Shown here: one piece after another, positions 60,091 to 64,000 of the stretch
How positions within the stretch are numbered: position 1 is the first letter of the stretch
How the letters are laid out: every line of letters begins with the position of its first letter
NCBI GenBank assembly: GCA_038496675.1
Contig: CM076666.1
Span: forward strand, 13,613,259 to 13,677,258
Reading direction: 5' to 3'
Length of the DNA: 64,000 nt
Origin: Rachycentron canadum
Lineage: Eukaryota; Chordata; Actinopteri; Carangiformes; Rachycentridae
Program-made: the position numbers and the translations under genes
Notes under the pieces: model-generated
The model's input: the letters and a program-made list of their open reading frames with translations, nothing else
Databases searched by the model: none
Told to the model about the DNA's origin: nothing

Positions 60091-61800
60091 GTCTTTTAAA
60101 AGCAGAAAGTTGTGAGAAGGATATGGAAAATAAAAGCCCTCAACAGTATACCTTTGTAATTCTACATTTTTGCCAACAGGAGCAGCTACATGTGATTATA
60201 GTTTATTCAGATTAAATGAGAATCTTTAAGTCAAAGGAGTAAGTGAGAAGGTTGAGCCTGTTTGACAGTCCTCTACCCATCAATTAAGCATTGAAGCTCA
60301 AAAATTCCTGAGCTCCAGTGGGTTGGGTTTTTATATACTGAGAGAATGGAAACTTGTGGCTACATTTAGATGTATAATTTGTGAGTGATATGTGAAAACC
60401 ATGAGTATTCTGTTCCTCCCAAATCTTAAATACCATAGCTTCACACTATAGACTTTAACTGGAGCAAAAAATAGAGAAAAGTATGAACAAATAAATATCT
60501 CAACAACTAAAACAGTTATCAAAAAAAAAAAAAGAAAAAAACTTGTGTAGAAGCACACAAAATGCCCTCAAGAATCAGAATATTTCAAAGAATGTATGTA
60601 GGACTAGTGTGAAATTGATGTCTGAAGAACCAAGAAGTAAATCTGAGAACATGAACGTGTTTTACTGAAGCAAGCGCACTAATTATCGCTGTTGCAGCTC
60701 CCACGGGTAAACAACCTGCCAAAATCTTCATGTTCAGAGAGTAGGGGAATGTGTAACTCATCACCCATTAAGATAAATGAGGTCACCTGTGAAAAGTTTG
60801 AGCATTTGTAGTATTTAACTCTTCTTTAATGGCTTTTACGTGCTGAAACAATGCCCTGTTTAAGCATAGATGTGTCAGTTTGATTGAGGGGAGCCTGGAG
60901 TGACAGCCTGACAGCAAGTCATCCTGACAGCACCGCAACACAGGCTGTTGGATGAAAGAGAGCATATCAATCTCCCACCATGCGGTGACTTTATATTGTA
61001 ACAACCTTTTCACACATTTTGCAATGCTATCTTCGTCTTGCCTTGTCTTAAAGTCTTTTGACCAGCAGGTGCCTACACCAGAAACCGTAATATCTGATCC
61101 TGACTTTAATGGTAGATTTAAAATCATTACCCATTTGAATATTAAATATAAATAACTTTCCTAAAAGTATAATTTTGCTGCATTTTAGCTAATTTCACTT
61201 TGAGTCAGTAAAAGCTTAAAAGTGAATTGATTTAGTTTTAAGAGATTTTGTTTATTTGGAACCCCAGTGTCCATTCTTTTTGAAGTGAAGTTGGTTCCCA
61301 AAATACTAGATTTTCAAATTACAATTACTACTGCATGCACCACTATCTGAAAAATAAAACATTAAAAAAATTACAATAAAACCCACACTTTCATGAAATA
61401 ATTTTAGTGAAGCTCCTATTCTTCAAAATTGCTTCCACGTTTGTCCTTTAAATACAATGAATTTGAGTTTGATTAACAACAGCAAACTTATTTATTCTGT
61501 TCTGAAACAACACCGACCTCAGTGGAGGCATATTCATTCCACTGCGCTGAATTTAACATATTGAGAGTTTAAGACTGTTGCTGCAAGGTCTTTGCAATCT
61601 GCGAGAAATACCATGACTTCTTTTGACCTTCAGGAGGATTGTTGGTTTGACTGACATTTTTATGCTGCAAACAATTATCCAAATTGACTTGGAGTTGCAA
61701 AAAGGCCAAAAATGTCAATATGTATCAGCTGTATTGAGAAGGTGAATTTCTACCAACTTTTTGAGGGGCACAAAGGGGAAAAAAAAAAAACGAATCAATG

Positions 61801-61803
<3 letters not shown>

Positions 61804-61833
<30 letters not shown>
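61804..61833. repeat. Poly-T run (30 nt)
   Basis: Uninterrupted thymine run a few bases after an A run (61779-61790). Confidence 0.95.
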
Positions 61834-61837
<4 letters not shown>

Positions 61838-62077
61838 GGTGAAAGAAGAAAAGATATCTTTGTGTATCAGGACCTGAGAACTCAGGTGTAAAGAAGAGAC
61901 CAGCAAAGGAGTCAATTTCACTGATATCTTACATGATGATCTCTCAACATCACAGTATCAATATTGCAAGCCCAGTGTGAGCAGGAAATTTAAAACATGA
62001 TTCATTGTTGTATTTCCAGTAATATTTCATGACTTGCAGAACAAATGCAGCTGTGTGTTAATTGCAAGACTGCAGTT

Positions 62078-62096
62078 TATATATATATATATATAT
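62078..62096. repeat. (TA)n microsatellite
   Basis: About nine TA units. Confidence 0.95.
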
Positions 62097-62363
62097 CTCC
62101 CAGGAAGAAACGTGAGCAATCGATACAAAAATTACAATTTGCATCTACAGCACTGGCCTGCAATAAGAAATTGCTACTCAATATCAATAGCATGAACTGT
62201 TGCAATGTGTTTTTACATAGGCAGACTTAAATAGGCTTGACCAAATTATCTCAAAGTGAGGCACACCAAACTTCCATTAACTGTCCAAGTATCCATCTCA
62301 AAAGATGGTTTTGTGGTGATATCTTAGTGGATTTTGTAATACTTGTACTGTGCAATGGTCACA

Positions 62364-62627
62364 TCAATATTTTGCACTTTCATCTGAAGAAACTGTGTTA
62401 TTGACGGAGGGGGTAGCAACATGCCTTGCAGAGTCTGGTCTGCCTAGAGATTCATTAGCAGCAGAAGACAAACACATCTGTACAGCAAACACCCCCAGTA
62501 AACCAGTCAGCGTTAGATCTGCCTGTTTCTTATGCTTTTCAGCTACTGTCTCATTAGCCATTAGCATAGTTTCCACCAGCTCCTCTCTTATGTATTTGAC
62601 AGAATTGTGTATTTGTGCACAGGCCAT
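62364..62627 (-). other. Unrecognised 87-codon open stretch
   Basis: The minus-strand translation contains VKYIREELVETMLMANETVA and EKHKKQADLTLTGLLGVFAV, an amphipathic, helix-prone composition unlike most chance frames here. The opposite strand is also open over the same region. I see no clear acceptor or donor that fits. It may be a relic of a dispersed element or a decayed exon, or chance. Confidence 0.2.
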
Positions 62628-64000
62628 TCCCTATGCGTGCATCAAATTTACATATTTGCTGGGGCCAACAACAACTTGCATATACAGAGAGGACTTACAG
62701 ACTCCAAATACTGTATTAGTCCAATTATATGAACCCTCTGGTAGACTGGTAGAAATATAATAGTGAGGAATAAACAATATATATTGTTTATTGTTACACT
62801 TAGATGAAATTTAATCCAACAACTACAAAAAATCAACAAAAGTGAATGAACAAGCATGTTACATGTACTGTATGAATTGCTTGTTTACAGATGGGAACAC
62901 ATAGTGGCATGAAAAACGTAGCCATCTGAAAAAAAACAGTGACTCGGCTGAATAGCTGCTCTGTTAGATGCCATTCTTCACTCTTTTTTTCAGTCACATA
63001 CTCTCCTATCAAGTTCTCAGAGGCAGCTGGTTTTGGGGCCACAGAGAGATTTTCTTTGACTGGATTTTTAAGACTGTCTTTAAGGATTTGCCTTTTTCTA
63101 ACATGACGTTCTGTGACAGCATATTTCTTGGACAGACCATATCTGTGGTGAAGACGTTGGGCTCTTTCTGCTTCTGGGGAATTCTAGATAGAAACTCTGT
63201 GAATTTGGAGACTCGGTGTCTTCGGAAACAAGAGCTGAAAACCTTCCTTTTCTACCATTTGGCAGCTGAAATTGTCACAGTTGAAGTTTTCAATGCATAG
63301 AGATTTTTGGTAGCATTAATTTTTGACATAAAAACTTAACATTTCGTTCCGCTTCAATAATAGACATTAGATTTGTGAAAGATCAATGGCAGTGAAAGTG
63401 TGAGCAAAACAGAGGTGGACATAGATCTTTCAGATTGGCTACCTTGGAGAAGCTTGTGCTTGAGGAACTGAACACCTGCCAGGATCCTAGGATGAGGCCT
63501 GACTTATGCCCCTCATATTTTATTACCTCTTGATGAGCATGCCTGTGGTGCCATTAATCAAACACGACATGGCAGACACATCCTCTTAAGCCCAGGCTCA
63601 GGCTCGGCTTCATCTCCAATCCCTCAGAGACGCCAACCTCCACTCTGCATTTTACCTTTGGAATTACTCTGCAGAAATGCAGGGTAATTTTTCCCATTAA
63701 ATAACTTTAAAAGTTAGTCTGTTAATATGACCAGGGTCGGGCATGGCAATCAATGCCTTGGCACATGAACAAGAGGTATTTTTTGCTATTTTCCCTGCAA
63801 CTGTTGAAATCTACAAAAAGGCAGAATTGAGAAGCAGATTGTTTTATTTAGTGTAAAAGCAGAATGTTTGAATTCAGAAGCCCTCTACAAGAATAACCCC
63901 ATGCAGCTAGAGAGTTTTTCTAATGGAAAGGAAGGACATAAAAAGTATAATGAATTCCTCTGAATGTGCTGTCATTGTCTTACCTGAACCCAACAAAAAA

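Larger units (their letters stand above)
60113..64000. other. Non-coding tract, nothing firm
   Basis: Holds a T run (61804), a (TA)n (62078), and two odd open stretches: a helical-looking 87-codon minus frame (62364-62627) and a 110-codon plus frame (62968-63300) whose end faintly resembles a LINE tail. Neither has splice support. The last 600 bases look like ordinary non-coding DNA. Confidence 0.5.

Noticed and set aside
62968..63300. LINE reverse-transcriptase tail (ending LKTFLFYHLA)
   Set aside because: One short LKTFLF-like match without the expected preceding motifs is too little. The 3' tail is not recognised either.

Overview
The window looks like nuclear DNA from a ray-finned fish, most likely a percomorph teleost. 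It is AT-rich and full of long (GT)n/(AC)n arrays, (TA)n arrays and long A or T runs. It also carries repeat families I recognise from teleost genomes: a Tc1/mariner fold-back element, a second Tc1 transposase relic, a minus-strand LINE 3' end, tRNA-headed SINEs, and a dispersed repeat typical of percomorphs. Nothing bacterial, archaeal or phage-like is present apart from one stretch of synthetic library DNA. There are no operons, ribosome binding sites, CRISPR arrays or rRNA genes. The window reads as a gene-poor intergenic or intronic tract.

Layout. Positions 1-7050 are unremarkable non-coding DNA. A CpG-rich block with G-quadruplex-like tracts at both edges of an assembly gap (7050-8110) is the best promoter candidate, and a strong minus-strand splice donor lies just beyond it at 8381. 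A decayed tandem repeat with alternating 48/38-bp spacing sits at 9326-9630. Positions 9640-24270 are non-coding with microsatellites and a tRNA-derived SINE (17974-18240). On the minus strand, 24273-26641 holds a row of exon-like segments with good splice sites. One is a broken PHD-type zinc finger, so this is probably a decayed gene or a domesticated-transposon relative. This tract is interrupted by a gap and by about 147 bp of sequencing adaptor (26087-26233).

Positions 26660-39800 are non-coding with short LINE/SINE tail fragments. At 39809-39868 there is an AT-rich hairpin with nearly perfect 28/29-bp arms. It is followed by a second CpG-rich patch (39880-40220) and a convincing plus-strand internal exon (40872-40996), together a possible small unknown gene or lncRNA. 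From 42953 on, the window is a graveyard of transposable elements in non-coding DNA.

No gene here can be named with confidence, and nearly all open reading frames are chance, microsatellite or gap artefacts. The clearest anomaly is the bead-barcode adaptor ending in a Tn5 mosaic end, embedded next to the 25850-26086 gap. It is an assembly contaminant, not biology. I did not find a new biological system. The remaining items worth checking are the fold-back Tc1 element, the PHD-containing relic, the candidate gene near 40 kb, the long hairpin and the CpG island.
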